From assembly GCA_938042195.1 (NCBI GenBank), contig CALIRQ010000005.1, positions 1 through 64,000 of the forward strand: a DNA stretch of 64,000 bases. The letters are read 5' to 3'. Source of the stretch: an uncultured archaeon. GTDB taxonomy: Archaea > Thermoproteota > Bathyarchaeia > 40CM-2-53-6 > CALIRQ01. A program made the translations under genes and the position numbers. Positions 8,993 to 17,757 of this stretch are shown here, one piece after another. The notes below the pieces were generated by a model that saw nothing but the letters and a program-made list of their open reading frames with translations, was not told the DNA's origin and made no database searches. The first letter of the stretch is position 1, and the number at the start of each line of letters is the position of its first letter.

Positions 8993-9293
8993 GCGGATGG
9001 CGAACGCCCTATTCCGAGCCCTCGAACCGGAGGCCAAGGCGGCGCCGACTGGCAGATCCAGAATCGGGATCTCGAGGAAGGGTAACGATGTGAAGATAGC
9101 GATCCTCTCAAGGGATCTCAGCTCCCTGAGGGCCGCCATCAATACATATCTAAGGCTGGCGTCGGCCTGCCAAGGGCTTCTCGAGGCCTTGAAGGGGTTG
9201 GGGGAAGGGCCCAGCCCACTTCTGGATTCGCGGGCCCAATCCGCCCTTCCGGATGGCTCGAAAGATCGCGCGGGGAAGCTGAATCGACCATAA
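8940..9293 (+). CDS. pcc1: KEOPS complex subunit Pcc1
   Basis: Pcc1 dimerises to scaffold the KEOPS complex that makes threonylcarbamoyl-adenosine on tRNAs reading ANN codons. RITLKCGSKRMANALFRAL and the late LRAAINTYLRLASACQGLL helix are typical of the family. Usual length is about 80 residues; the 117 here include a C-terminal tail (about 95-117) rich in Ser, Arg and Lys that is probably not conserved. The gene starts inside the Brix gene. No other KEOPS gene is in the window. Confidence 0.82.
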   Translation: MGRTPRNVARITLKCGSKRMANALFRALEPEAKAAPTGRSRIGISRKGNDVKIAILSRDLSSLRAAINTYLRLASACQGLLEALKGLGEGPSPLLDSRAQSALPDGSKDRAGKLNRP

Positions 9294-9346
9294 CTTAAAT
9301 AGAATCCCCCCGACCCCCATACCGAGCTGAGGAAGGTGTTAGCGGG

Positions 9347-9703
9347 TTGAGCCAAGAACGCGAGATCCCCCCTCAACTCAGGGAACAATTGATCAGATTC
9401 CAACAGCTCCAACAGACCCTCCAAGCGATCATATCCCAAAAGCAACAACTCGAGCTGGAATCGATAGAGGTGGATAGGGCGATCTCGGAGCTCGATAAGG
9501 TGGGCAACGATGCGCCGGTCTATAAGAGCGTTGGCGCGATACTCATGAAGGCCGATAAGGGGAGCCTCCTCAACGAGCTCAGGGAGCGGAAGGAGCTGAT
9601 ATCCACGAGGATCACCGTGCTGGGGAAGCAGGAGGCTAGGACTAGGGAGAGGTTGAAGGAGCTTCAGGATAAGCTCCAGGAGAGGTTGAAGCCCCAAGCC
9701 TGA
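9347..9703 (+). CDS. pfdB: Prefoldin beta subunit
   Basis: This is the beta subunit of the jellyfish-shaped prefoldin chaperone that passes unfolded proteins to the thermosome. The 118 residues are nearly all coiled coil: an N-terminal helix (REQLIRFQQLQQTLQAII), a short beta hairpin around YKSVGAILMKADKGSL, and a C-terminal helix ending QDKLQERLKPQA. The KSVGAILMK-type hairpin is diagnostic of the beta type. The start is TTG at 9347 and is preceded by an AT-rich stretch near 9290. It lies in the usual order after pcc1. Confidence 0.93.
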   Translation: MSQEREIPPQLREQLIRFQQLQQTLQAIISQKQQLELESIEVDRAISELDKVGNDAPVYKSVGAILMKADKGSLLNELRERKELISTRITVLGKQEARTRERLKELQDKLQERLKPQA

Positions 9704-9738
9704 GTCGGTCGGGAGGGCTCAGGATCCCCATCGAGCGG

Positions 9739-10758
9739 ATGGCGTTGCCGAGTTTCCCGAAGCTCAGGAAGGCCCTGACGGGCCATAAGCGCTTTCTGAT
9801 ATTATGCCATCCCAACGCCGACCCCGATGCCGTTTGCTCGGCGATAATATTGCGGAACCTCATAAGGCGGATGAGGAAAGGGGCCGAGGTCGAGATGGCC
9901 GCCCCGGAGGGCATAAGCTCCATCTCAAGGGGGATCGCCGCAAAATTCGGACAGGAGTTCTCTGAGGAACCGGATCTCTCGAGGGCCGAATCATTCCTCG
10001 CGCTCGATCTGAGCAACATATCGCAGCTGGGGGCTTGGGGGGATGAGATCTTGGGCTCCGGGAAGCCCTTGATCATCGTGGACCATCACGCCCCAGATAG
10101 CCTAACCAAGGATGGCGCGTATCTGGCGATAGTGGATGAATCTGCCACCTCGACCTGCGAGATCCTATATAGAGTAATGAGGGGGTTGAGGGTCAAGCCC
10201 TCCAGGAGGGATCTGGAGTTGCTCTTCATAGGGATCGCCCATGAGACGAGGGCCTTCTCGATAGCCACTAGGGAGGCGTTCTTGATAGCCTCGCTGGCGA
10301 TCAAGGCCGGCTCCAAGCCCCCCGAGCTATTCTCGTTGATAAGGCCGCAAATGGATAGATCCGAGCGTATAGCCAGGCTGAAGGGATCCCAAAGGATGGA
10401 GCTGAGGACCCATGGGGATTGGATCATCGCCATATCCCATGTGGATTCATTCCAAGCCTCTGTCGCTAGGGCCCTCATAAACCTAGGCGCCGACTTGGCC
10501 ATCGTGGGAGGTGGAAAGGAGGGGGCGAGGGTGAGCCTCCGATCGACTGATGCCTTCTCTAAGGGGACCGGGATCCACTTGGGGAGGGACGTTGCCCAGC
10601 CCATCGGGAGGGCCTTCAATGGGAGCGGGGGCGGCCATAGCACGGCCGCGGGGATAAGCGGCCAGGGTCCATCGGTGGAGCTGGCGAACGCGTGCTATGA
10701 GGCCATATCCGCCTTGCTAAGCGACCGGAAGGGGAGCGGCGGGGGCCCTAGCGGATAA
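9739..10758 (+). CDS. DHH/DHHA1 phosphoesterase
   Basis: This 339-residue metal-dependent phosphoesterase has the DHH-DHHA1 architecture shared by NrnA/GdpP-type nano-RNases and RecJ-like proteins. Visible motifs are CHPNADPDAV (motif I), ALDLSN (motif II), VDHHAP (the DHH motif) and GGGHSTAAG in the C-terminal DHHA1 domain. The N-terminal placement of these motifs and the length fit archaeal nano-RNase/pAp-phosphatase relatives. Substrates may be short oligonucleotides or a cyclic dinucleotide product; sequence alone does not decide. It follows prefoldin beta by 35 nt. Confidence 0.85.
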   Translation: MALPSFPKLRKALTGHKRFLILCHPNADPDAVCSAIILRNLIRRMRKGAEVEMAAPEGISSISRGIAAKFGQEFSEEPDLSRAESFLALDLSNISQLGAWGDEILGSGKPLIIVDHHAPDSLTKDGAYLAIVDESATSTCEILYRVMRGLRVKPSRRDLELLFIGIAHETRAFSIATREAFLIASLAIKAGSKPPELFSLIRPQMDRSERIARLKGSQRMELRTHGDWIIAISHVDSFQASVARALINLGADLAIVGGGKEGARVSLRSTDAFSKGTGIHLGRDVAQPIGRAFNGSGGGHSTAAGISGQGPSVELANACYEAISALLSDRKGSGGGPSG

Positions 10759-10766
10759 GGGGTCCG

Positions 10767-11642
10767 ATGCCAACCGATGACGTCATCGATCCCGGGGCGA
10801 TCGCGATGCCGCAGATAGAGGCCAAGGGCTTCTCCTTCACGTACTCCGGCTCCTCAAACCCCTCCATAAGGGATCTGGACTTGGAGATCGAGAGGGGGGA
10901 GTTCGTCCTCCTGACCGGCCCGAGCGGTTGCGGCAAGACGACCCTTTGCAGATGCCTCAATGGCCTCATACCGAACTTCTTCGCGGGCCATTGGGAGGGC
11001 GAGTTCCGGGTATGCGGCATAGATATCGCTAAGGCCAAAACGTATGAATTGGCCAAGCTCGTGGGCCACGTCTTCCAGAACCCGGAGAACCAGCTCTTCT
11101 CCCTCTCGGTCGAGAGGGAGATCGCGCTCGGCCCGGAGAACTTGGGCCTCCCGAGGGATGAGATACGCGAGAGAGTCGAATGGGCCATGGAGATCGTGGG
11201 GATCTCGGACCTGAGGGGCCTGGCGCCCTACGAGCTCTCGGGCGGGCAACAACAAAAGGTCGCGATAGCCTCGGTGCTCGCCATGAGGCCCGAGATACTC
11301 GTCCTTGACGAGCCAACATCGTTCCTAGACCCCAAATCGGCCAAGGCGATATTGGAGACGATAGCGCGGTTGAACGAGGAGCTTGATATGACGGTGATAT
11401 TGGTCGAGCATAGGTTGGATCTCGCTGCGAGGCTCGTGGATAGGGTCCTCGTCATGAATGAGGGGGAATTAGCCCTCGACGGAGGGCCGAGGGAGATATT
11501 CGGGAAGGCCGCGCACCTGATGGGCGTAGGGTTGCCGAAGGTGACCCTACTTTTCCAGATGCTGCGCGAAGATGGGCTGGACGTCGGGATCCCAATAATG
11601 GTCGAGGAAGCCTCCGCGATCCTGAGGGAGCTGCTCAATTGA
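10767..11642 (+). CDS. ecfA1: ECF transporter ATPase subunit A1
   Basis: This ABC ATPase energises an energy-coupling-factor importer for a vitamin or metal. Walker A is GPSGCGKTT, the Q-loop region is HVFQNPENQLFSLSVE, the signature is LSGGQQQK and Walker B is ILVLDEPTSFLD, followed by the H-loop in LVEHRLDL. QNPENQ is characteristic of ECF ATPases. ATG at 10767 is used here; ATG at 10806 (MPQIEAKGF) is possible. Its stop overlaps the start of the second ATPase. No substrate-binding S component is adjacent, so this is the energising half of a shared (group II) system. Confidence 0.9.
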   Translation: MPTDDVIDPGAIAMPQIEAKGFSFTYSGSSNPSIRDLDLEIERGEFVLLTGPSGCGKTTLCRCLNGLIPNFFAGHWEGEFRVCGIDIAKAKTYELAKLVGHVFQNPENQLFSLSVEREIALGPENLGLPRDEIRERVEWAMEIVGISDLRGLAPYELSGGQQQKVAIASVLAMRPEILVLDEPTSFLDPKSAKAILETIARLNEELDMTVILVEHRLDLAARLVDRVLVMNEGELALDGGPREIFGKAAHLMGVGLPKVTLLFQMLREDGLDVGIPIMVEEASAILRELLN

Positions 11643-12469
11643 TAGAGGTCGAGGGGCTCGTCTTCAGATATCCGAACGGATTCGAAGCGCTTAGGGGGGT
11701 TGACCTGAGGATAGGGGATGGGGAGTTCGTGGCCATAATGGGCGAGAACGGCGCCGGAAAGACGACCTTGGTGAAGCATTTCAATGGGCTCCTGAAGCCC
11801 ACGAGGGGTCGGGTCCTGATCGATGGGATCGACACCAAGGAGGCCAGCGTCGCGGAGCTCTCCAGATCCGTCGGCTTGGTTTTCCAGAATCCCGATCGCC
11901 AGCTGTTCAGCGAAACCGTCAGGGAGGAGGTGGCATTCGCGCTGAGGAACTTCGGGTTCAGCGGCGAAATAGTCGAAAAAAGGGTCGAGAGGATCCTCAG
12001 GCTTCTGGACCTAAGCGAGTACGCCGATACGTCTCCATTCCTGCTCAGCGGGGGGGAGAGGAAGAGGGTCGCCCTCGCCTCGGTCTTGGTATGGGATCCG
12101 AAGCACGTCGTCCTGGATGAGCCGACCATAGGGCAGGACTACCTCCAGAAGGAGCGCCTCAGGAACTTGGTGATGCAAATCAACAACCAAGGGAAGACCG
12201 TCGTGATCGTTACGCATGACGTGGAGTTCGTGGCCGAGTCAAAGCCCAGGGTGGTCCTGATGTCGAAGGGCTCCATAGTGGGGGATGGGAGGGCGGAGGA
12301 GGTATTATCGGATCGGGAGCTGGTCGATAGGGCATCTTTGATAAGGCCCCAGATCTCGGAGCTCGCCGATTCGCTATCGGATAGGGGGCTCCCAAGGCAC
12401 CTCATCGATGCCTACTCGGCCCGCTCGGCGATATTGAAGCTCCTGAGGGATAAGGGAGGATGTCCCTGA
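11639..12469 (+). CDS. ecfA2: ECF transporter ATPase subunit A2
   Basis: This is the second ECF ABC ATPase, forming a heterodimer with the preceding subunit. It has Walker A GENGAGKTT, Q-loop LVFQNPDRQLFSETV, signature LLSGGERKRVA, Walker B HVVLDEPTIGQD and an H-loop in VIVTHDVEF. The start is TTG at 11639, overlapping the ecfA1 stop, and the stop overlaps ecfT by 10 nt, so the three subunits are coupled. The C-terminal 50 residues beyond the ATPase core are typical of this subfamily's dimer-contact region. Confidence 0.9.
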   Translation: MIEVEGLVFRYPNGFEALRGVDLRIGDGEFVAIMGENGAGKTTLVKHFNGLLKPTRGRVLIDGIDTKEASVAELSRSVGLVFQNPDRQLFSETVREEVAFALRNFGFSGEIVEKRVERILRLLDLSEYADTSPFLLSGGERKRVALASVLVWDPKHVVLDEPTIGQDYLQKERLRNLVMQINNQGKTVVIVTHDVEFVAESKPRVVLMSKGSIVGDGRAEEVLSDRELVDRASLIRPQISELADSLSDRGLPRHLIDAYSARSAILKLLRDKGGCP

Positions 12470-13248
12470 GCTTCCTCGAGGGTTTGAAGTTCGCCAAGAT
12501 GGATACCCCCCTCCATAGGGCCGACCCAAGGGCCAAGTTCCTCATGGCCCTCTCCTTCTTCGCCTCATCCCTGATCTTCGCCAACGCGCTCGCGCTGCTA
12601 GCGCTCCTCGCGCTCCAAATCCCGCTCCTCGCGATCGGGAGGATATCCCGCAGGTGGTTGAAATCCCTGAGGGGCGGCGCGTTCTTGGCGATCTTGATCT
12701 TCCTAATGAATTTCCTAACGGGCCAAGGGGCCTCGTTCTCAATCGCAATGAGCATTAGGTTCGTCTGCCTCCTATCCTCCTTCTCAATCTTCTTCTTGAC
12801 GACCTCCCCCGATGACCTAGGATTGGCGCTTGAGCGATGCCGGATCCCCTATACCATCAGCTTCATTTTCACGACTGCCGTTAGGCTCGTCCCGACAATG
12901 GCCCTCGATGCCCAAGAGATCATCGATGCCCAAAGGTCTAGGGGCCTGGAGCTGGAGAGGGGTAGGTTCCTGAGGAGGGTGAGGAATTATATCCCCATCC
13001 TCGTCCCGCTAATAGTTTGCGCCATAAGGCGGAGCTTGGAGATGGCGGAGGCGCTGGAGTCAAGGGCCTTCGGGGCCTCGGAGAGGAGGACCTCGCTGGT
13101 GACGCTGAAGATGGGTCCATGGGATTACATCCTCGTCGCCCTCTCGATCGCGCTGCTGGCCTCTTCGATCCACATATCCAGATCCATCCAAATGCCCTCC
13201 CTTGAGGCCCTCGATAGGATCTTTGGCCTCGGGTGGAGAATCGCCTGA
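12460..13248 (+). CDS. ecfT: ECF transporter transmembrane subunit T
   Basis: This 262-residue integral membrane protein couples the two ATPases to a substrate-binding S component. An N-terminal PLHRADPRAKFLMALSFF segment is the EcfT opening, several hydrophobic segments follow, and the coupling motifs AQRSRGLEL and ALESRAFG (the two Ala-Arg-Gly-type helices) are visible about residues 155-210. A terminal hydrophobic helix ends the protein. With no S gene nearby, the transported compound is unknown. Confidence 0.88.
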   Translation: MSLSFLEGLKFAKMDTPLHRADPRAKFLMALSFFASSLIFANALALLALLALQIPLLAIGRISRRWLKSLRGGAFLAILIFLMNFLTGQGASFSIAMSIRFVCLLSSFSIFFLTTSPDDLGLALERCRIPYTISFIFTTAVRLVPTMALDAQEIIDAQRSRGLELERGRFLRRVRNYIPILVPLIVCAIRRSLEMAEALESRAFGASERRTSLVTLKMGPWDYILVALSIALLASSIHISRSIQMPSLEALDRIFGLGWRIA

Positions 13249-13322
13249 GCGCCCGAGGGCGCTGGGCCACACCAAAAGCGTAAAATATGGATCCCCGGAT
13301 CCTAACTCGGGCGTGAGGGGGG

Positions 13323-13922
13323 TTGGCGATAACGAAGTTCAATCGCGCCGTTGAGGGCATAATAGGTGGCGTCCTCTCATCACTCTCCTCCATCGATGAG
13401 GCCCAAGTCGAGAAGATGATCGACATCCTATTGGAGTCGAGGGATAAGAGGATATTGATCATAGGTGTGGGGAGGAGCGGGCTCGTCGGGAAGGCCTTCG
13501 CTATGCGCCTCATGCATCTGGGCTTCAACGTTTACGTCATGGGGGAGACGATAACGCCCGCGATAGGAAAAGGGGACCTGATAATAGCGATCTCCGGATC
13601 CGGCACGACGAAGCTAGCAGTCACGGCCGCGGAGATAGGCAAGGAGGTGAACGCGAGGATAATCGCCATAACCTCCTTCCCAGATTCGGATCTTGGTAAG
13701 CTCGCGGAGCATGTGGTCGTCGTCAGGGGGAGGACCAAGCTGGCGAGGGAGAAGGATTACTTCCTGAGGCAGATAATGGGGGTCCACGAACCATTGGCCC
13801 CCCTCGGGACGATCTTCGAGATATCTGCACTCGTCTTCTTGGACAGCCTCGTCGTCGAGCTAATGCATAGGCTCGGCGAAACCGAAGAGGAAATGAAGAA
13901 CAGGCATGCCACGATAGAATGA
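13323..13922 (+). CDS. hxlB: 6-phospho-3-hexuloisomerase-like SIS protein
   Basis: This 199-residue SIS-domain protein is of the size and type of archaeal 6-phospho-3-hexuloisomerase, which in the reverse ribulose monophosphate pathway works with hexulose-phosphate synthase to make ribulose 5-phosphate. The RILIIGVGRSGLVGKAFAMR and DLIIAISGSGTTKL segments form the sugar-phosphate loops, and FEISALVFLDSLVVELM is the late helix. The start is TTG at 13323. No hexulose-phosphate synthase gene lies in the window, so another sugar-phosphate isomerase role is possible. A TATA-like run lies at about 13280. Confidence 0.8.
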   Translation: MAITKFNRAVEGIIGGVLSSLSSIDEAQVEKMIDILLESRDKRILIIGVGRSGLVGKAFAMRLMHLGFNVYVMGETITPAIGKGDLIIAISGSGTTKLAVTAAEIGKEVNARIIAITSFPDSDLGKLAEHVVVVRGRTKLAREKDYFLRQIMGVHEPLAPLGTIFEISALVFLDSLVVELMHRLGETEEEMKNRHATIE

Positions 13923-13938
13923 TCGCCCGCGATCGGAT

Positions 13939-15258
13939 ATGTCGATCCTGATAAAGGATTGCGATTGGATAATCACCGAGGACTCACGGAGGAGCGTCCT
14001 GAGGGATAAGTCCGTATACATCGATGATGGCTTGATAGTCGAGATCGGGGATAGGATCGGATGCGAGGCCGATTACGTCATCGATGGATCGAAGAAGCTG
14101 ATGATGCCCGGCCTTATAAACGCGCATACACATTTGGCCATGACGCTCTTCAGGGGATACGCCGACGACATGCCCGTAAAGGAATGGTTGGAGAGGAAGA
14201 TATGGCCATTGGAGGCGTGGCTGGACGAGAGGGACGTCTTCGCCGGCTCGATGCTCGGATGCCTCGAGATGATAGAGACCGGGACCACGTGCTTCTTGGA
14301 TATGTACTTCTTCAATAAGGCCACAGCCGAAGCCGTCGAGAGGTCCGGGCTGAGGGCCATCCTATCCTACGCGATCCTCGATGCCTTCGATCCCGAAGCC
14401 AAGGGCGCGCCGGACATTTCGAAGAAGCTCGCCTCCTTCAGGAGGGCCCCGGGGAGCGGAAGGGTGGAATACGCCATCGGGCCCCACGCTCCCTACTCCT
14501 GCTCGGATGAAACCCTTCTCAAATGCAAGGAGAGGGCCCTTGAGGAGGATGCGCTGATCCATACGCATATAGCCGAGGCGGAGTGGGAGCGGAGGCTGTT
14601 CGAGGAGAGATATGGGAAGAGCGTGATCGCGCATTTGGAGGAGATAGGCTTCCTCTGCGAGAACCTCGTGGCCGCGCATTGCGTTTGGCTTGATGAGGCG
14701 GACATATCCTTGATGTCCAAAAGTGGTGCTAAGGCGGCCCTCTGCCCCGTATCCAATATGAAACTGGCGGTCGGCGGGATCGCCCCGGCCACCGAGATGC
14801 TCCGGAGGGGATTGGCCATATCCCTCGGGACGGACGGTGCTGCCAGCAACAACTCTTTGGACATGTTCGGCACGATGAAGATCTGCGCCTTGGCCCATAA
14901 ATTCGCGGAGCACGATCCAACGGTCCTGCCGGCCAATGCGGTCCTGGACCTCGCGACGATAGGGGGAGCCACGGCGCTGAGGAAGGAGGGGGAAATAGGG
15001 AGCATTGAGGTGGGTAAAAGGGCCGACCTGATCCTTTTGGATTTGAGGGCCCCGAACCTACGCCCGATACATGGCAAGGATACGGTCGTCTCGGATGTGG
15101 TTTACTCGGCGAGCGGATTCAATGTGGATACGACCATCGTGGACGGGAGACCTCTCATGCTCAACCGGGAGCTCCTCACCTTGGATAGGGAGGAAGTCCT
15201 AGGGGCGGCCGAGGAGGCGGCCCTGAGGCTCATGGAGCGCAGCCACGGATCCCGATAA
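13939..15258 (+). CDS. mtaD: Amidohydrolase, MTA/SAH deaminase-like
   Basis: This 439-residue metal-dependent amidohydrolase resembles 5-methylthioadenosine/S-adenosylhomocysteine deaminases. Metal ligands are visible as PGLINAHTHLAM (HxH), HTHIAEAEWE, a later histidine in AAHCVWLDEAD, and the catalytic aspartate in GTDGAASNNSLDMF. The latter block is specific to the MTA/SAH/guanine deaminase branch. It would recycle methylthio or homocysteine adenosyl by-products to inosyl forms. Other members act on different purines, so the exact substrate is a family-level call. It follows hxlB by 16 nt. Confidence 0.85.
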   Translation: MSILIKDCDWIITEDSRRSVLRDKSVYIDDGLIVEIGDRIGCEADYVIDGSKKLMMPGLINAHTHLAMTLFRGYADDMPVKEWLERKIWPLEAWLDERDVFAGSMLGCLEMIETGTTCFLDMYFFNKATAEAVERSGLRAILSYAILDAFDPEAKGAPDISKKLASFRRAPGSGRVEYAIGPHAPYSCSDETLLKCKERALEEDALIHTHIAEAEWERRLFEERYGKSVIAHLEEIGFLCENLVAAHCVWLDEADISLMSKSGAKAALCPVSNMKLAVGGIAPATEMLRRGLAISLGTDGAASNNSLDMFGTMKICALAHKFAEHDPTVLPANAVLDLATIGGATALRKEGEIGSIEVGKRADLILLDLRAPNLRPIHGKDTVVSDVVYSASGFNVDTTIVDGRPLMLNRELLTLDREEVLGAAEEAALRLMERSHGSR

Positions 15259-15335
15259 CTGAATTGGCCTTCCTCCCAACCCCTCGGGGCGATAGCGGCC
15301 ATTACGCGTGGGCGCTTTGCCGGGATTCGACCAAA

Positions 15336-15347
15336 ACATATAAAAAA
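15336..15347 (+). promoter_or_regulatory. TATA box of the EF-2 gene
   Basis: The run acatataaaaaa lies 47-58 bp before the EF-2 ATG in a GC-rich gap. The transcript would start near 15367 and give a leader of about 25 nt. Confidence 0.6.
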
Positions 15348-15393
15348 CCGATTGCCTCCCAGAGGGCCCAAATTCGAAAACCGGGTGCGAAAA

Positions 15394-17637
15394 ATGCCGA
15401 GGTTCAAAACCGTCGCGGATATCCTGAGGATCGCCAAGGATAAGGACCAGATCCGAAAGGCCGATGGGTCCTAAGCCAAAGGGCCATCTAAAGGACTCAT
15501 CGGCCCGGGAGATATCGGCATAATCGCCCACGTCGATCACGGAAAGACGACGATGAGCGATTCCCTCCTTGCCTCCTCGGGACTGCTTTCACCGACGGTC
15601 GCCGGGACGGCGCTTGCGCTGGACTATATGGAGGAAGAACAGAAGAGGCAGATGACGATAAAGGCCGCTAACGTCAGCCTATACCACGAGATGGATGGGA
15701 GGCCCTACCTGATAAACCTCATAGATACACCCGGCCACGTCGATTTCTCCGGCAAGGTGACCAGGTCCCTCAGGGCCATAGATGGCGCCATCGTGGTGAT
15801 TGATGCCGTCGAGGAGGTCATGGTCCAGACCGAGACTGTGACGAGGCAGGCCTTGGAGGAGAGGGTCAGGCCTGTTTTATATATAAACAAAATAGACAGG
15901 CTCATAAAGGAGTTGAAGCTGACCCCCGCTCAGATACAAGAGAAGATAGGGAGGATAATAAACGATTTCAATAACCTCATAAACCTATATGCCGAGCCCG
16001 AGTTCAAGGAGAAGTGGAAGGTAAGCTTCACGACCAATACGGTTGCCATGGGCGCCGCGAAGGATGGGTGGGGCTTCACGTCCGGGACGGCCCAGAGGGC
16101 GGGCATAAAGTTCTCCGATGTCATCGACGCCTATGAAAGCAACAAGGTGGATGAGCTGAAGGGGAAGGCCCCCCTCCATGAAGCGGTCCTGAACATGGTC
16201 GTCGATGCCATGCCGCCTCCCCACGTGGCGCAGAGGTACAGGATTCAAAAGATATGGCGCGGGGATGTGAACAGCGAGGTGGGCCAAGCGATGATGAATT
16301 GCGATGATAATGGCCCGGCCGTTATGAGCGTCTCGAACATAGTGGTCGATCCCCACGCGGGCGTCGTGGCGACCGGGAGGCTGTTCTCCGGGACGCTCCA
16401 CGAGGGCGATCAGGTTTATTTGATAGGGGCCAAGGCGCAGGCCAGGATCCAGCAGGTTTGCATATACATGGGACCGCATAGGGAGATAGTCGGATCCCTA
16501 ACGGCTGGCAACATACCGGCCCTGTTGGGGTTGGAGGCGGCGAGGGCGGGGGAAACGATATCGACGATCAGAGATATCGTGCCCTTCGAGGCCGTCAAAT
16601 ACGTGACCGAGCCGGTCGTTACGATAGCGGTCGAGCCGAAGCACAGCCGGGACCTCCCGAAGCTCGTCGATGTCCTCAAGAAGCTCTCGATAGAGGACCC
16701 GAACTTGGTGACAACCATAAACGAAGAGACCGGGGAGTATTTGATATCCGGCATGGGGACTCTGCATTTGGAGATAGCGACGACGCTGATCCAAAAGACG
16801 GGCCTTGAGATCGTAACGTCGAAGCCCATAGTAATCTATAGGGAGAGCGTCAGGGGGCGCGCAGGGCCCTTCGAGGGCAAGTCGCCCAACAAGCACAATA
16901 GGATCTACATAAGCGTTGAGCCCCTCGATGAGGAGATAATAGACATGATCAGGACGGGGGGAATAAACGAGTACATGGATCGCCACGAGATGGCCAAGGT
17001 CCTAAGGGAGAAGGGCTGGCCGGCGGAGGAGGCTAGGGGGGTTTGGAGCGTGGACGAGGGCGGCAACATGCTGATAGACCTAACGAAGGGGGCCCAATAT
17101 CTGCACGAGGCGAAGGACATGATCATCTCCGGCTATAGGTGGGGCATAAAGGAGGGCCCGATAGCCTACGAGAGGATCAGGGGCTTGAAGGCCATCATAA
17201 GCGATGTCCAGCTCCATGAGGACCCGGTCCACAGGGGCCCGGCCCAGATAATGCCAATGACCCGAAGGGCGCTCTTCGCCGCGATCCTATCGGCCGACCC
17301 ATGCCTAATGGAGCCGATCCAGAAGATAACGGTGAAGATACCGCCGGAGCTCATGGGCGAGGTGACGAGCATAATAAGCCAGAAGAGGGGCAAGGTCGTA
17401 TCGGTCGAGCAGAGGGGTCATTTGGTCTACGTGACCGGGGAGATCCCAACGGCCGAAACGTTCGACCTATCGGAGGTCATGAGGAGCGCCACCGCCGGCA
17501 GGGCCTTCTGGGGCCTCGAGTTCCTGAGGTGGGCCCCGGTCCCGGCATCGCTCTTCAATGGCATAGTCCGAGAGATAAGGAAGAGGAAGGGGCTGCCGCC
17601 CGAGCCACCGACGCCAAAGGACTTCATGGAGATGTAA
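15394..17637 (+). CDS. fusA: Elongation factor 2, interrupted by a 54-nt intron
   Basis: EF-2 is the GTPase that drives translocation. The downstream frame contains AHVDHGKTT (P loop), DTPGHVDFS and NKIDR, the full domain series, and SDVQLHEDPVHRGPAQ, which includes the histidine modified to diphthamide. The conserved N-terminus MPRFKTVADILRIAKDKDQI starts at 15394 but is separated from IGIIAHVDHG by 54 extra bases containing an in-frame TAA (15472-15474). Removing 15458-15511 restores QIRNIGIIAHVDHG and gives 729 residues, the normal length. The coding sequence should therefore be 15394-15457 joined to 15512-17637. Conventional annotation would start wrongly at 15553, deleting the P loop. 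Confidence 0.93.
15458..15511 (+). other. Predicted bulge-helix-bulge intron in EF-2 mRNA
   Basis: The element folds as an archaeal splicing substrate. Bases 15459-15471 pair with 15493-15505 (13 bp, one G-U). Just outside, the bulge 15456-15458 (aaa) is followed outward by a 4-bp helix pairing 15452-15455 with 15506-15509, and the second bulge is 15510-15512 (aga). Cutting after the second base of each bulge removes exactly 54 nt and creates an AAT codon, giving the Asn expected in the conserved IRNIGI sequence. The intron holds a TAA, so unspliced mRNA cannot yield full-length EF-2. Confidence 0.88.
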
Positions 17638-17645
17638 ATGCAAAG

Positions 17646-17677
17646 GGGGATCGGGAGCCTCGGCTCCATCCCCTTTT
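17646..17677 (+). terminator. Hairpin with T-run after EF-2
   Basis: An inverted repeat (ggggat/atcccc and ggagcc/ggctcc, with a two-base bulge) ends in tttt nine bases after the EF-2 stop. It lies between convergent genes and can act as a terminator in both directions; a second T-rich run follows at about 17693. Confidence 0.55.
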
Positions 17678-17757
17678 GGCCATCTGTAGGGGTTTTCTAG
17701 AAGGGATTTTATCCAATTGAGGGGAAGGCGGAATCGGGTTTTGAGCCTTTCTCCGCC

